Positions 1 to 5,744 of a stretch of DNA of 6,764 bases are shown here, piece by piece (the stretch's first letter is position 1; each line of letters begins with the position of its first letter). The stretch is from CAZTCJ01 sp964612085. Lineage in GTDB: Bacteria > Pseudomonadota > Alphaproteobacteria > JAJFIK01. Made by a program: the position numbers and the translations under genes. The notes beneath the pieces were generated by a model. It was not told the origin of the DNA and did not search any database. It saw only the letters and a list, made by a program, of their open reading frames with translations. The stretch covers positions 1 through 6,764 of the forward strand of contig CAZTCJ010000138.1 of the NCBI GenBank assembly GCA_964612085.1, in the 5' to 3' direction.

Positions 1-1523
1 AATTTGTCGACCGCTTTCATCAGGCCGATATTGCCTTCCTGGATCAAATCCAGGAATTGCAGGCCGCGATTGGTGTACTTCTTGGCGATGGAAATCACCA
101 GGCGCAGATTGGCCTCGACCATTTCCTTCTTGGCCTGGCGCGCCTCGCGCTCGCCCTTCTGGACGGTCTGGAGGATGCGGCGGAACTCGGACAGCTCCAA
201 GCCCGTTTCCTGACTGACCTTCTGGACTTCCGCGCGGATCTGGCGGATCTCGTCCCGCTCGCCGGAAATGAAGTCCTTCCAACCCTTGCCTTTCAGGCGG
301 CTGACCCGGCGCATCCAGTTGGGATCGAGCTCGTTGCCGAAATACTGCTTGAGATACTCCTCACGCGGAATGCCGTAGGTATCGGCCAGCCGCAGCAGCT
401 TGCCTTCGAAGCTCATCAGCCTGCGGTTGATGTTGTAAAGCTGGCCCACCAGGGCATCGATCCGGTTGTTGTTGAGCTTCAGGCTCTTCACCAGATCCAC
501 GATATCGGTCTTGAGCTTGGTGTAGCGCTTTTCCTGCTGGGGCGTCAGGGTCTTGTTCTGCAACGCGGCATCGACCAGCGCGTCCTGAAGCTTGCGCAGC
601 TTCTTATAGGCGGTGGCGATGGCATCGAATGTTTCGAGGACGGACGGTTTCAGAGCCGCTTCCATGGCCGCCAGCGACATGGAGTTGTCGTCATCGCCAT
701 CCCCATCGGCGTCGCCGTCAGTGTCGGACGATCCGTCGCCGTCGGAAGACGCGGAAGCGCCATTGCCGTTCGCGGCGCCAGCGCCATTGGCGGATGCCCC
801 GTTGGCCGCTTCAGCGTTGCCGCTGCCGCTGCCATTGCTGGCCCCGTTGGTGGCGTCCGTGCCGCCATCGCTGGTATTGTCCGTATTGCCCTCGCCGTCA
901 GGGCCCGCGCCATAGGTGGCATCGAGATCGATGATGTCGCGCAGCAGGATCTTGCCGTCGTTCAGCTCGTCGCGCCAGACGATGATGGCCTCGAAGGTCA
1001 GCGGGCTTTCGCACAGAGCCCCGATCATGGTCTCGCGGCCGGCCTCGATCCGTTTGGCGATGGCGATCTCGCCTTCGCGGGACAGCAGTTCGACGCTGCC
1101 CATCTCGCGCAGATACATGCGGACCGGATCATCCGTGCGGTCGAGTTCGTCCTTTTGCGGGGTCGCCGGCGCGGTTTCCTCACGCGCGGCCAGTTCCTTG
1201 GCCCCGTCTTCGTTTTCGGCCTGTTCCTCGACGTCCTCGGCCTCGACCACATTGATGCCCATCTCAGAGAGCATGGACATGGTGTCTTCGATCTGTTCGG
1301 AGGAAACTTGATCGGATGGCATGACCTTGTTGAGCTCGTCATAGGTCACGTAGCCGCGCTGCTTGGCGGCCTTGATCATCCGTTTGACGGCGGCGTCCGT
1401 CATGTCGAGAAGAGGACCGTCCTGTCCGTCTTCCCGGCCGTCCGCTCCGTCCGTTTGCGCGGCCGATTTCGCCGCCGTTCTTGCTTTGCGCCCGCTCACA
1501 ACCGTTCTCTTATCCAATTCCAT
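1..1523 (-). CDS. rpoD: RNA polymerase primary sigma factor RpoD (sigma-70), 3' part cut off by the window edge
   Basis: This is the housekeeping sigma factor, which binds core RNA polymerase and recognises -35/-10 promoters. The window holds the first 507 codons; the reading frame is open at the left edge. Visible domains: region 1.1 at about residues 41-115 (QRGYV at 55-59, then SEMGINVVEAED); region 1.2 from residue 132 (DPVRMYLREMG, then LLSREGEIAIAKRIE); the sigma-70 non-conserved domain at about 163-465, including a low-complexity insert at 205-281; and the start of region 2 at about 469-507 (ANLRLVISIAKKYTNRGLQ, then DLIQEGNIGLMKAVDK). The rest of region 2 and regions 3-4 lie outside, so about 200 residues are missing. 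An in-frame TGA at 1538-1536 makes ATG 1523 the first possible ATG. It has no good ribosome-binding site, and GTG at 1499, preceded by AAGAGA, is an alternative start. The gene follows dnaG by 59 nt, as in the classical dnaG-rpoD arrangement. The family assignment is very secure. Confidence 0.97.
   Translation of the reverse strand, partial: MELDKRTVVSGRKARTAAKSAAQTDGADGREDGQDGPLLDMTDAAVKRMIKAAKQRGYVTYDELNKVMPSDQVSSEQIEDTMSMLSEMGINVVEAEDVEEQAENEDGAKELAAREETAPATPQKDELDRTDDPVRMYLREMGSVELLSREGEIAIAKRIEAGRETMIGALCESPLTFEAIIVWRDELNDGKILLRDIIDLDATYGAGPDGEGNTDNTSDGGTDATNGASNGSGSGNAEAANGASANGAGAANGNGASASSDGDGSSDTDGDADGDGDDDNSMSLAAMEAALKPSVLETFDAIATAYKKLRKLQDALVDAALQNKTLTPQQEKRYTKLKTDIVDLVKSLKLNNNRIDALVGQLYNINRRLMSFEGKLLRLADTYGIPREEYLKQYFGNELDPNWMRRVSRLKGKGWKDFISGERDEIRQIRAEVQKVSQETGLELSEFRRILQTVQKGEREARQAKKEMVEANLRLVISIAKKYTNRGLQFLDLIQEGNIGLMKAVDK
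681..911 (-). other. Low-complexity G/A/D/S/N-rich insert inside the RpoD non-conserved region
   Basis: This stretch encodes RpoD residues 205-281, between DIIDLDATY and MSLAAMEAALKP. The 77 residues are 20 Gly, 14 Ala, 14 Asp, 11 Ser, 10 Asn, 5 Thr, 2 Glu and 1 Pro, with no aromatic, aliphatic (other than Ala) or basic residue. The tetrapeptide NGAS occurs three times, and the insert ends in an acidic run rich in DG and D. At the DNA level it is made of short imperfect GGC/AAY-type repeats, so it probably expands and contracts by slippage. Other alphaproteobacterial RpoD proteins often carry an acidic linker at this place; this one is longer and more Gly/Asn-rich than I expect. It is almost certainly disordered. 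The reading frame is kept through it, so the gene is not broken. Confidence 0.85.
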
Positions 1524-1582
1524 CGCGTTTGATGTTCAACGCTTTACCTGCACTGATTGAGGCCAGTCCGGCATCTGACCCA
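1524..1582. other. dnaG-rpoD spacer, 59 nt
   Basis: This is the short gap between the dnaG stop (TGA, 1585-1583) and the rpoD start. I see no T-tailed hairpin in it, so read-through from dnaG into rpoD is likely. There is no convincing -35/-10 pair inside it. Any private rpoD promoter would more likely lie within the 3' end of dnaG, as is known for E. coli. Confidence 0.5.
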
Positions 1583-3514
1583 TCATGTCACGGCCCTGTC
1601 CGGTTCCGGGCGGCCCGTCGCGGCTTCCACTTGCCGGCATACATCCATTAACCGCGCTTCGTTATCGGGGGAATTATCCAGAAGGAAGGCGTCGAGGGCC
1701 TTCCGCAATTCCGTCCGATGTGTCGAGACCATCCGATACCGAGAAATTGCGTCCTGCCAGCCCGTTTCAATAGCTGGCGTCGGTGTATCGGGTCCAAATG
1801 CCGGATCAGAGCGCATAAACTCACACGACTGCACTTGTTCCACAATAGACCCGATTCCCCCATTTGACAGGTGGACTTTAACCCCCTGGCTGTCAAGGCC
1901 CGTCTCCTCTTCCATGAGGGCCAGAAGCGCCCGGCGCAGCCGATCCAGCCGGTCGTCGGTAAAATCGAGGTCGGCCAAGGTTTCGGCGTCTCTTTCAACC
2001 AGATAGGGGTAGCGCAGGGCCAAGGCCAGGATGCGTTCCTCAGAGATATGGGCCCGCGCCGCCGCCCGGTCCAGCCAGGCCTGGGTACGCGCGAGCAGGG
2101 TCCCAGAGGGCCGGTGAGCCGCCGCCGACCGGGCGAGCAGGCTGGCGCGCAATTCCGGGGTCGCCACCGGATCGGGCGCAAAGAACGGCCTTGAGGAGCG
2201 CGGGCCCGGTCTGGACGCCGCGCGCTGGCCCCCTTGAGCCCGGAAAAAAGCGCGGCTGCGCGCCCGCATGTCCTGCAGAAAGTGATAGCGCAGGCCCTGT
2301 TCCGAAATCCGGCCCACCGCCTCTTCCAGGCGCGCTTCGAGGCCGGCGCGCCGTTCGGGCGTATCCAGCGGACCCACTTCCTGCTCGCGCCGCCACAGCA
2401 GATCCGCCAGACCATGCGCCCCTTCGACCGCGCGCCGGACCGCCTCGGCCCCGCCTTCGCGCAGCAGATCGTCCGGATCGAGGCCTTTGGGCAGAAGCGC
2501 GAAGCGCAGCGTGCGGGACGGCGTCACATGGGGCAGCGCCAGATCAAGGGCCCGGTAAGCGGCGCGCAGACCCGCGTCATCACCGTCGAAACAGAGCACG
2601 GGCTCAGGCGACAGCCGCCAGGCCTCGCGTAACTGATCCTCCGTGAGCGCCGTGCCCAAAGGGGCGACGGCGGAGCCCAGCCCCGCCCGGTCGAAGGCGA
2701 TCACATCCATATAGCCTTCGGCCAGGATCAAGACGCCGGTCTCGCGTACCGCACTGCGCGCCCGGTCGAGATTGTAAAGCACCTGGCCCTTCTTGAAGAG
2801 CTCCGTCTCCGGAGAATTGAGATATTTGGGCTCGGACGTATCAAGCACCCGGCCGCCGAAGCCGATCACCCGGCCCTGGCGGTCGCGGATCGGGAACATG
2901 ATCCGGTTGCGGAAATAATCGTAAGGCGCGCGCCCCTCTTTCTGCCCGGCAAGCCCCGCCTTGACCGCCAGGCCCTCGTCCACCCCATGGTTTTTCAGAT
3001 GCTCCAGCAGGGCCCGGCTCGAGGGCGGCGCGAAACCGAGGCCGAAGCGTTCGATCACGCTCCGGTCGAGCTTGCGGCCGTCCAGATAGGCCCGCGCCTG
3101 TTCCGCACCAGGCGCCATCAGGGACTGGCGGAAGAACTGCTGCGCCTGCTCCACCGCATCGCTCAAAGTGGCGCGCACCCGCTCGGCCGCGCGTGCCTGG
3201 GGCGTCTGGGCGGGCACCTGGAGCCCCGCCTCCCGGGCCAGCATTTCCACCGCCTCGCGGAACGAGAGCGATTCGGTTTCCATCACAAAGGTCACCACAT
3301 CGCCCTTGGCGTGGCAGCCGAAACAGTAATAGCGGCCCTTGTCGTCCTCCACATGGAAGGACGGCGTCTTTTCGTGATGGAACGGACAACAGCCCCAGAA
3401 GTCGCGCTTGCGCGGGTTGGATTTGCGCCGGTCGAACTGGACCTTGCGCCCCACAATGTCGGATAGCGCGAGCCGGCTGCGGAGTTCCGCAAGAAAACGA
3501 GGCTCGATGGTCAT
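1583..3514 (-). CDS. dnaG: DNA primase DnaG
   Basis: This primase synthesises the RNA primers for leading- and lagging-strand replication and acts with the replicative helicase DnaB. The 643-residue product is the usual length for alphaproteobacteria. The CHC2 zinc-binding domain is at about 38-95, with ligands C43, H46, C64 and C67 in CCPFH and YYCFGCHAKGD. The RNA-polymerase-like basic region is at about 195-250 (YFRNRIMFPIRDRQGRVIGF, then YLNSPET and LFKKGQVLYNLDRA). The TOPRIM catalytic centre has E266 in AEGYMDV, D310 and D312 in DGDDAG, and D346 and D348 in LDPDD; all match the E. coli metal-binding residues. A Pro/Arg-rich linker (about 425-455) leads to a divergent C-terminal helicase-binding domain. 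ATG 3514 is preceded by AGGA seven nt upstream. It follows the GatB/YqeY gene after a terminator and is followed closely by rpoD. The TOPRIM half is intact, so the gene should be functional. Confidence 0.98.
   Translation of the reverse strand: MTIEPRFLAELRSRLALSDIVGRKVQFDRRKSNPRKRDFWGCCPFHHEKTPSFHVEDDKGRYYCFGCHAKGDVVTFVMETESLSFREAVEMLAREAGLQVPAQTPQARAAERVRATLSDAVEQAQQFFRQSLMAPGAEQARAYLDGRKLDRSVIERFGLGFAPPSSRALLEHLKNHGVDEGLAVKAGLAGQKEGRAPYDYFRNRIMFPIRDRQGRVIGFGGRVLDTSEPKYLNSPETELFKKGQVLYNLDRARSAVRETGVLILAEGYMDVIAFDRAGLGSAVAPLGTALTEDQLREAWRLSPEPVLCFDGDDAGLRAAYRALDLALPHVTPSRTLRFALLPKGLDPDDLLREGGAEAVRRAVEGAHGLADLLWRREQEVGPLDTPERRAGLEARLEEAVGRISEQGLRYHFLQDMRARSRAFFRAQGGQRAASRPGPRSSRPFFAPDPVATPELRASLLARSAAAHRPSGTLLARTQAWLDRAAARAHISEERILALALRYPYLVERDAETLADLDFTDDRLDRLRRALLALMEEETGLDSQGVKVHLSNGGIGSIVEQVQSCEFMRSDPAFGPDTPTPAIETGWQDAISRYRMVSTHRTELRKALDAFLLDNSPDNEARLMDVCRQVEAATGRPEPDRAVT
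1684..1704 (-). other. Perfect 7-bp stem-loop inside the 3' end of dnaG
   Basis: Arms GGAAGGC (1684-1690) and GCCTTCC (1698-1704) flank a 7-nt loop. It lies in codons for the helicase-binding domain, about 160 nt upstream of the rpoD start. On the transcript it is followed by a TTCT and then GATAAT, which resembles a -10 box, but I see no matching -35. It may be a chance product of the coding sequence or an RNA-processing or promoter-proximal element. Confidence 0.3.
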
Positions 3515-3521
3515 GAAGGCG

Positions 3522-3525
3522 TCCT
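3522..3525 (-). promoter_or_regulatory. Ribosome-binding site of dnaG
   Basis: AGGA on the minus strand, seven nt before ATG 3514. It supports this start for dnaG. Confidence 0.65.
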
Positions 3526-3542
3526 GAACGGGCCGCTTATCG

Positions 3543-3555
3543 GATCTGTCAGATC
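3543..3555. promoter_or_regulatory. 13-bp palindrome upstream of dnaG (possible operator)
   Basis: GATCTG and CAGATC form a perfect inverted repeat around one central T. It sits between the terminator of the upstream gene and the dnaG ribosome-binding site, where a dnaG promoter would have to lie. A GATAAG at 3541-3536 resembles a -10 box, with a poor TTAGAC about 19 nt before it. The palindrome would fall in that spacer. A regulator-binding role is inference, and I do not recognise the motif. Confidence 0.3.
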
Positions 3556-3569
3556 GGTCAGTCTAACGC

Positions 3570-3598
3570 AAAAGGCCGGGCTCGTGACAAGCCCGGCC
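3570..3598 (-). terminator. Rho-independent terminator of the GatB/YqeY gene
   Basis: On the minus strand, a perfect 9-bp GC-rich stem (GGCCGGGCT and AGCCCGGCC) with a 7-nt loop is followed directly by TTTT. It begins 13 nt after the GatB/YqeY stop codon. The T-tract is on the minus-strand side only, so it acts in that direction. It implies that dnaG and rpoD have their own promoter or receive only partial read-through. Confidence 0.85.
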
Positions 3599-3611
3599 GT
3601 TAAGTTGAGAC

Positions 3612-4091
3612 TTAGCTTGAGGCGGACGGCGTCGCCGGATTGGCCAGCTTGCCCTTCACGATGGCGCTGGCTTTGGAGAAATCCATCTGCCCGGCATAGC
3701 GCTCTTTCAACGTGCCCATGCATTTGCCCATGTCGCGTAGGCCCGAAGCGCCCAGTTCGCTCAAGACTTCGTCGCAGGCGCCGCGAATTTCCTCTTCGTC
3801 GAGCTGGCGCGGCAGGAACTGCTGGATCACGCCGATTTCGCTGCGCTCCTGTTCCGCCAGGTCGAGGCGTCCGGCTTCTTCGTAAGTGGTTGCCGATTCC
3901 TCGCGCTGCTTCACCATTTTCTGCAGGATCGACAGAATTTCGTCTTCGCTTGCGCCCTCGTTGCGGTCTTCCGCGCGCGCCGCGATATCCCGGTCCTTAA
4001 TGGCGGCCAGGATGAGGCGCAGCGTGGATACGCGCTGCTGATCCTTTTGCAGCATCGCTTGCTTGAGAGCGTCATTGATCATTGCACGCAT
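3612..4091 (-). CDS. GatB/YqeY domain-containing protein
   Basis: A 159-residue stand-alone protein of the GatB/YqeY family, related to the C-terminal tRNA-binding domain of the amidotransferase subunit GatB. Family signatures are visible: the N-terminal helix INDALKQAMLQKDQQRVSTL, then RLILAAIKDRDIAAR at about 25-39; the central Lys/Glu-rich helices (EILSILQKMVKQREESATTYEEAGR); the motif FLPRQLDEEEI at about 92-102; and the C-terminal DMGKCMGTLKERYAGQMDFSKAS helix pair near 119-141. The family is thought to bind tRNA or act in amide transfer, but its exact role is not settled. ATG 4091 is preceded by GGAG six nt upstream, so I chose it over the second ATG at 4082. It is transcribed away from carA and ends in its own terminator before dnaG. 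Identity is secure; function is not. Confidence 0.95.
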   Translation of the reverse strand: MRAMINDALKQAMLQKDQQRVSTLRLILAAIKDRDIAARAEDRNEGASEDEILSILQKMVKQREESATTYEEAGRLDLAEQERSEIGVIQQFLPRQLDEEEIRGACDEVLSELGASGLRDMGKCMGTLKERYAGQMDFSKASAIVKGKLANPATPSASS

Positions 4092-4097
4092 CGATCA

Positions 4098-4101
4098 CTC
4101 C
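4098..4101 (-). promoter_or_regulatory. Ribosome-binding site of the GatB/YqeY gene
   Basis: GGAG on the minus strand, six nt before ATG 4091. This decides between two nearby in-frame ATGs. Confidence 0.7.
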
Positions 4102-4218
4102 ATATGCTTCGCGCAGCCGAACCGAAAACTGAATGTGCATCCCCCACAAGACCTGGACGAGGCGCGTCCGCGGTCCCCGGTCAACCACACTAACGAGAAA
4201 AGTAATGTCCAACGAGAG

Positions 4219-4247
4219 TTGACGCGCCGTAACCTTTCTCTTAGGTT
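4219..4247 (+). promoter_or_regulatory. Candidate sigma-70 promoter for carAB
   Basis: TTGACG (4219-4224, five of six to consensus), a 17-nt spacer, then TAGGTT (4242-4247, a weak -10). Transcription would start near 4254, leaving an untranslated leader of about 245 nt before carA. The -10 match is poor, so this is only the best candidate by eye. Confidence 0.35.
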
Positions 4248-4287
4248 CCGGTCAATTTACGTTCGAGTCAGCGCGTGTCAGGGGGAT

Positions 4288-4353
4288 ATGCCCTCGTCGC
4301 GAGGTCAAGGCAGGCCGCTCATGGCCCGGTCTCGCTCCGAAATGGAAATATAG
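4288..4353 (+). CDS. Possible 21-codon leader peptide upstream of carA (speculative)
   Basis: A short ORF, ATG 4288 to TAG 4351-4353, lying between the candidate carA promoter and the long hairpin at 4361-4399. A purine-rich AGGGGG (4280-4285) precedes the ATG but is very close (2 nt). The 21-residue product has four Arg (positions 5, 9, 14, 16), encoded by CGA, AGG, CGG and CGC; CGA and AGG are normally uncommon in GC-rich genomes. CarAB makes a precursor of arginine, so an arginine-sensing leader peptide is conceivable. It is also the in-frame tail of a longer chance ORF starting at 4063 in the GatB/YqeY gene. No homology is recognised, and it may well be untranslated. Confidence 0.18.
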   Translation: MPSSRGQGRPLMARSRSEMEI

Positions 4354-4360
4354 GGTCCGC

Positions 4361-4399
4361 TCACCGCTTTTGAAGGCGTCACAGCCTGCAAAACGGTGA
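4361..4399 (+). promoter_or_regulatory. Long imperfect hairpin in the carA leader
   Basis: A 39-nt stem-loop. TCACCG (4361-4366) pairs with CGGTGA (4394-4399), TTTTG (4368-4372) with CAAAA (4389-4393), and AGGC (4374-4377) with GCCT (4384-4387). It has one bulged C (4367), one A/G mismatch (4373 with 4388) and a GTCACA loop. This gives 15 base pairs in all. No T-tract follows on either strand, so it is not a classical terminator. It may be an RNA structure in the carA leader or a DNA operator. It starts 8 nt after the stop of the possible leader ORF and ends 100 nt before the carA ATG. Confidence 0.45.
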
Positions 4400-4443
4400 A
4401 CAGTTATGCGCGGCCGGGCGGCAAGGCCGTATCTTAAGGCTGA

Positions 4444-4482
4444 CAGGCCGGACCCGGGGCCTGAACGTGGACCGGCCTGAAC
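4444..4482 (+). repeat. Overlapping inverted and direct repeats just upstream of carA
   Basis: CAGGCCGG (4444-4451) and CCGGCCTG (4472-4479) are perfect inverted copies. CAGGCC (4444-4449) can instead pair with GGCCTG (4458-4463), so two mutually exclusive hairpins are possible. GGCCTGAAC also occurs as a direct repeat (4458-4466 and 4474-4482, 16 nt apart). The block ends 17 nt before the chosen carA ATG and could affect translation or mark a protein-binding site. GC-rich DNA makes chance repeats of this size fairly common. Confidence 0.35.
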
Positions 4483-4499
4483 ATGTGGAATGTGTGCCC

Positions 4500-5717
4500 A
4501 TGACCCAGTCACCGACACTGTCGAAGCCCTGCCTGACCCAAGACAGCGAGGCCCACGCAACCGGCGTTCTCGTCTTCGCCGACGGCACGGTGGTGCGGGG
4601 CCACGGGCTGGGCGCAAGCGGCCATGCGGTGGGCGAGCTGTGCTTCAACACGGCCATGACCGGCTATCAGGAGATCCTGACCGACCCCTCCTACGCCGCC
4701 CAGATCATCGTGTTCACCTTTCCCCATATCGGTAATGTGGGCGCCAACGCCGACGATATGGAAAGCCGCACGCCAGCGGTGCGCGGCTGCATCCTGCGGG
4801 CGCCCGTTACCGAGCCGTCCAATTACCGGGCGCAAGGCCCGCTCCATGACTGGCTCAACGCCCATAACATTGTGGGCCTCGCCGGCGTGGACACGCGCGC
4901 TCTGACCCGCCGCCTGCGCATCGGCGGCTTCGCCAATGCGGTGATCGCCCACGACCCTCGCGGACAGTTCGACCTCCCCGCCCTTCAGACCCAGGCCCGC
5001 GACTGGGCCGGACTTGAAGGCATGGATCTGGCCAAGTCGGTGACCAATCCTCAGACTGCGGAATGGCGGGAGACGGCCTGGACGGTACAAAGCGGCTATG
5101 GCGAAGGACGCGGCGACGGCCCGCATGTGGTCGTCGTCGATTACGGCATCAAGCACAATATGATGCGCGAACTGGCGAGCCTGGGCTGCAAGGTGACGGC
5201 CGTGCCCGCCAGCGCCGACGCAGAAACGATTCTCGGCCACAATCCCGACGGCGTTCTGCTCTCCAACGGTCCCGGCGATCCGGCCGCGACCGGGGCATAT
5301 GCCCTGCCCGCCATCCGTGCCGTGATCGACAGCGGCACGCCGGTCTTCGGCATCTGCCTCGGCCACCAGCTCCTGGCGCTGGCGCTCGGCGCCAAGACCA
5401 AGAAGATGCATCAGGGCCATCACGGTGCCAATCATCCGGTTAAGGACCTTGTCACCGGCGCAGTCGAGATCACCAGCATGAACCACGGCTTCACCGTGGA
5501 CGCGGAGACCCTGCCCGGCGGCGTGCGCCAGACCCATATCTCCCTGTTCGACCGCTCCAATTGCGGTCTGGCGGTTGACGGCAAACCGGTCTTTTCCGTC
5601 CAGCACCATCCGGAAGCCAGCCCCGGCCCGCAAGACAGCCGCTCCATTTTCAAAACCTTCATCGACGTCATCGCCAACCATAAAAGCGCCGCACACCAGA
5701 CAGAACGGCGGCCGTGA
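4500..5717 (+). CDS. carA: Carbamoyl-phosphate synthetase small (glutaminase) subunit CarA
   Basis: CarA hydrolyses glutamine and passes ammonia through a tunnel to CarB, which makes carbamoyl phosphate for arginine and pyrimidine synthesis. The product is 405 residues from ATG 4500, close to the family length. The N-terminal CPSase small-chain domain is at about 20-155 (LCFNTAMTGYQEILTDPSYA, then FTFPHIGNVG and GVDTRALTRRLR). The class I glutamine amidotransferase domain is at about 208-395, with VVVVDYGIKHNMMREL, LLSNGPGDP, GICLGHQ (nucleophile C286), MNHGF and QHHPEASPGP (H370 and E372 complete the triad). GTG 4467 would add 11 residues and has a GGGG before it. I prefer ATG 4500 because the conserved part begins about 20 residues later, but its ribosome-binding site is weak (GGA, 10 nt away). 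carB follows after 27 nt. All catalytic residues are present. Confidence 0.97.
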   Translation: MTQSPTLSKPCLTQDSEAHATGVLVFADGTVVRGHGLGASGHAVGELCFNTAMTGYQEILTDPSYAAQIIVFTFPHIGNVGANADDMESRTPAVRGCILRAPVTEPSNYRAQGPLHDWLNAHNIVGLAGVDTRALTRRLRIGGFANAVIAHDPRGQFDLPALQTQARDWAGLEGMDLAKSVTNPQTAEWRETAWTVQSGYGEGRGDGPHVVVVDYGIKHNMMRELASLGCKVTAVPASADAETILGHNPDGVLLSNGPGDPAATGAYALPAIRAVIDSGTPVFGICLGHQLLALALGAKTKKMHQGHHGANHPVKDLVTGAVEITSMNHGFTVDAETLPGGVRQTHISLFDRSNCGLAVDGKPVFSVQHHPEASPGPQDSRSIFKTFIDVIANHKSAAHQTERRP

Positions 5718-5733
5718 CCGACGCTTGAACCTT

Positions 5734-5737
5734 GAGG
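5734..5737 (+). promoter_or_regulatory. Ribosome-binding site of carB
   Basis: GAGG seven nt before the carB ATG at 5745, within the 27-nt carA-carB spacer. It supports this start. Confidence 0.65.
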
Positions 5738-5744
5738 CCAGCCG

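Larger units (their letters stand above)
4092..4499. other. Divergent intergenic region between the GatB/YqeY gene and carA
   Basis: About 400 bp with no established protein gene. It is less GC-rich than its flanks in the middle (about 4180-4260), where promoters are expected. It contains a candidate plus-strand promoter, one GANTC site (4265-4269, the CcrM methylation sequence of alphaproteobacteria), small hairpins at 4292-4304 and 4411-4429, a long hairpin at 4361-4399, and repeats at 4444-4482. A minus-strand promoter for the GatB/YqeY gene must also lie here. TTGACC at 4255-4250 is a possible -35, but no good -10 follows it. Confidence 0.6.

Noticed and set aside
57..1532. 491-codon plus-strand ORF opposite rpoD
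   Set aside because: It is the antisense frame whose first codon position faces the rpoD wobble position. rpoD codons rarely end in A there, so stops (which begin with T) are avoided. Its product is a low-complexity mirror of RpoD, while the minus strand clearly encodes a conserved sigma factor.
1648..2415. 255-codon minus-strand ORF overlapping dnaG in another frame
   Set aside because: Same-strand frame shadow of dnaG, rich in Trp/Arg/Gly from GC-rich codons, with no domain. The dnaG frame runs unbroken through it.
4063..4353. 96-codon plus-strand ORF from inside the GatB/YqeY gene into the intergenic region
   Set aside because: It starts antisense within the GatB/YqeY gene, with no ribosome-binding site seen and no family resemblance. 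Only its last 21 codons are considered, as a speculative leader peptide.
4245..4482. GTTC and GAAC half-sites that resemble alphaproteobacterial LexA boxes
   Set aside because: The spacings seen (12 nt between GTTC copies at 4245-4264 and between GAAC copies at 4463-4482) do not fit the 7-nt spacing of the known GTTC-N7-GTTC type box.
4509..5696. 395-codon minus-strand ORF opposite carA
   Set aside because: Same wobble-facing antisense frame as the rpoD case. No recognisable domain, and carA with all its catalytic residues lies on the plus strand.
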